Assembly: GCA_027001525.1 (NCBI GenBank)
Contig: JALTMR010000131.1
Coordinates: forward strand, 1-7,132
Direction of reading: 5' to 3'
DNA from: Gammaproteobacteria bacterium
Lineage (GTDB): Bacteria > Pseudomonadota > Gammaproteobacteria > Tenderiales > Tenderiaceae
DNA length: 7,132 nt
The notes under the pieces are model-generated. The model made no database searches and was not told the DNA's origin. It saw only the letters and a program-made list of their open reading frames with translations. The translations under genes were made by a program, and so were the position numbers. Numbering within the stretch: the stretch's first letter is position 1; every line of letters starts with the position of its first letter. This document shows positions 6,986 through 7,132 of this stretch, piece by piece.

Positions 6986-7132
6986 ATGGCGCTAATCGTA
7001 CAAAAATATGGTGGTACCTCTGTCGGCACGGTTGAACGTATCGAAGCTGTGGCAGATAAGGTGAAGAAATGGCGCGACGATGGGAACGATATCGTTGTGG
7101 TTGTCTCGGCAATGAGTGGTGAAACCAATCGG
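6986..7132 (+). CDS. lysC: Aspartokinase, N-terminal fragment (3' truncated by window edge)
   Basis: The first 49 codons of aspartate kinase, which phosphorylates L-aspartate using ATP in the first step of the Lys, Thr, Met and diaminopimelate pathway. The visible N-terminus [14 protein letters not shown] contains the amino-acid-kinase substrate/ATP loop KxGGTS(V)G. It is followed by [10 protein letters not shown] and by the second beta-strand and loop [15 protein letters not shown], which is typical of the monofunctional Pseudomonas-type enzyme. Whether the C-terminal ACT regulatory domains are present cannot be seen. Only a weak ribosome site precedes the ATG, and the sequence before it is AT-rich (AAATTATA). 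alaS ends 92 bases upstream; alaS-lysC adjacency is known in Pseudomonas and Vibrio, where csrA/rsmA usually follows. Confidence 0.96.
   Translation, partial: MALIVQKYGGTSVGTVERIEAVADKVKKWRDDGNDIVVVVSAMSGETNR

Noticed and set aside
6982..6987. Perfect TATAAT overlapping the lysC start codon
   Set aside because: A promoter here would start transcription inside lysC, after its ATG, and no -35 is found at proper spacing. It is probably a by-product of the AT-rich leader plus ATG.

Overview
The window looks like a chromosomal segment of a gammaproteobacterium. The evidence is the order recA - recX - alaS - lysC, all on the + strand, with proteins that closely resemble the Escherichia/Vibrio/Pseudomonas versions (RecA with the [10 protein letters not shown]-loop, AlaRS alignable end to end with the E. 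coli enzyme, aspartokinase starting [14 protein letters not shown]). In that class csrA/rsmA commonly lies just after alaS or lysC, so it probably lies beyond the right edge. I cannot name a genus.

Left part (1-2563): two genes that do not belong to the usual recA neighbourhood. The first is the C-terminal 552 codons or so of a larger protein cut by the window edge. It is almost wholly beta-strand and glycine-rich, with repeats of about 30 residues punctuated by (I/V)PG(I/V)(E/D). Its last third resembles, from memory, the C-terminal part of large DUF4157 proteins associated with extracellular contractile injection systems (eCIS). Its TGA overlaps the ATG of the second gene (TGATG), which encodes a 300-residue protein built of eight tetratricopeptide repeats in perfect 34-residue register. 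The pair is probably co-translated and is the best candidate for an undescribed accessory system, most of which would lie upstream.

Middle part (2564-4259): a 208-base intergenic region with a likely extended -10 promoter, then recA and recX, which abut with no spacer. I found no canonical CTGT-N8-ACAG LexA box upstream of recA. RecA drives recombinational repair and SOS induction, and RecX modulates RecA filaments.

Right part (4260-7132): alaS (alanyl-tRNA synthetase) starts 12 bases after recX and is complete. A 92-base AT-rich gap carries a T8 tract, a possible -10 element and a compact inverted/direct repeat. It precedes the first 49 codons of lysC (aspartokinase), which is cut by the right edge. 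No tRNA, rRNA, CRISPR array, insertion sequence or origin was seen, and no gene-free stretch exceeds 300 bases.
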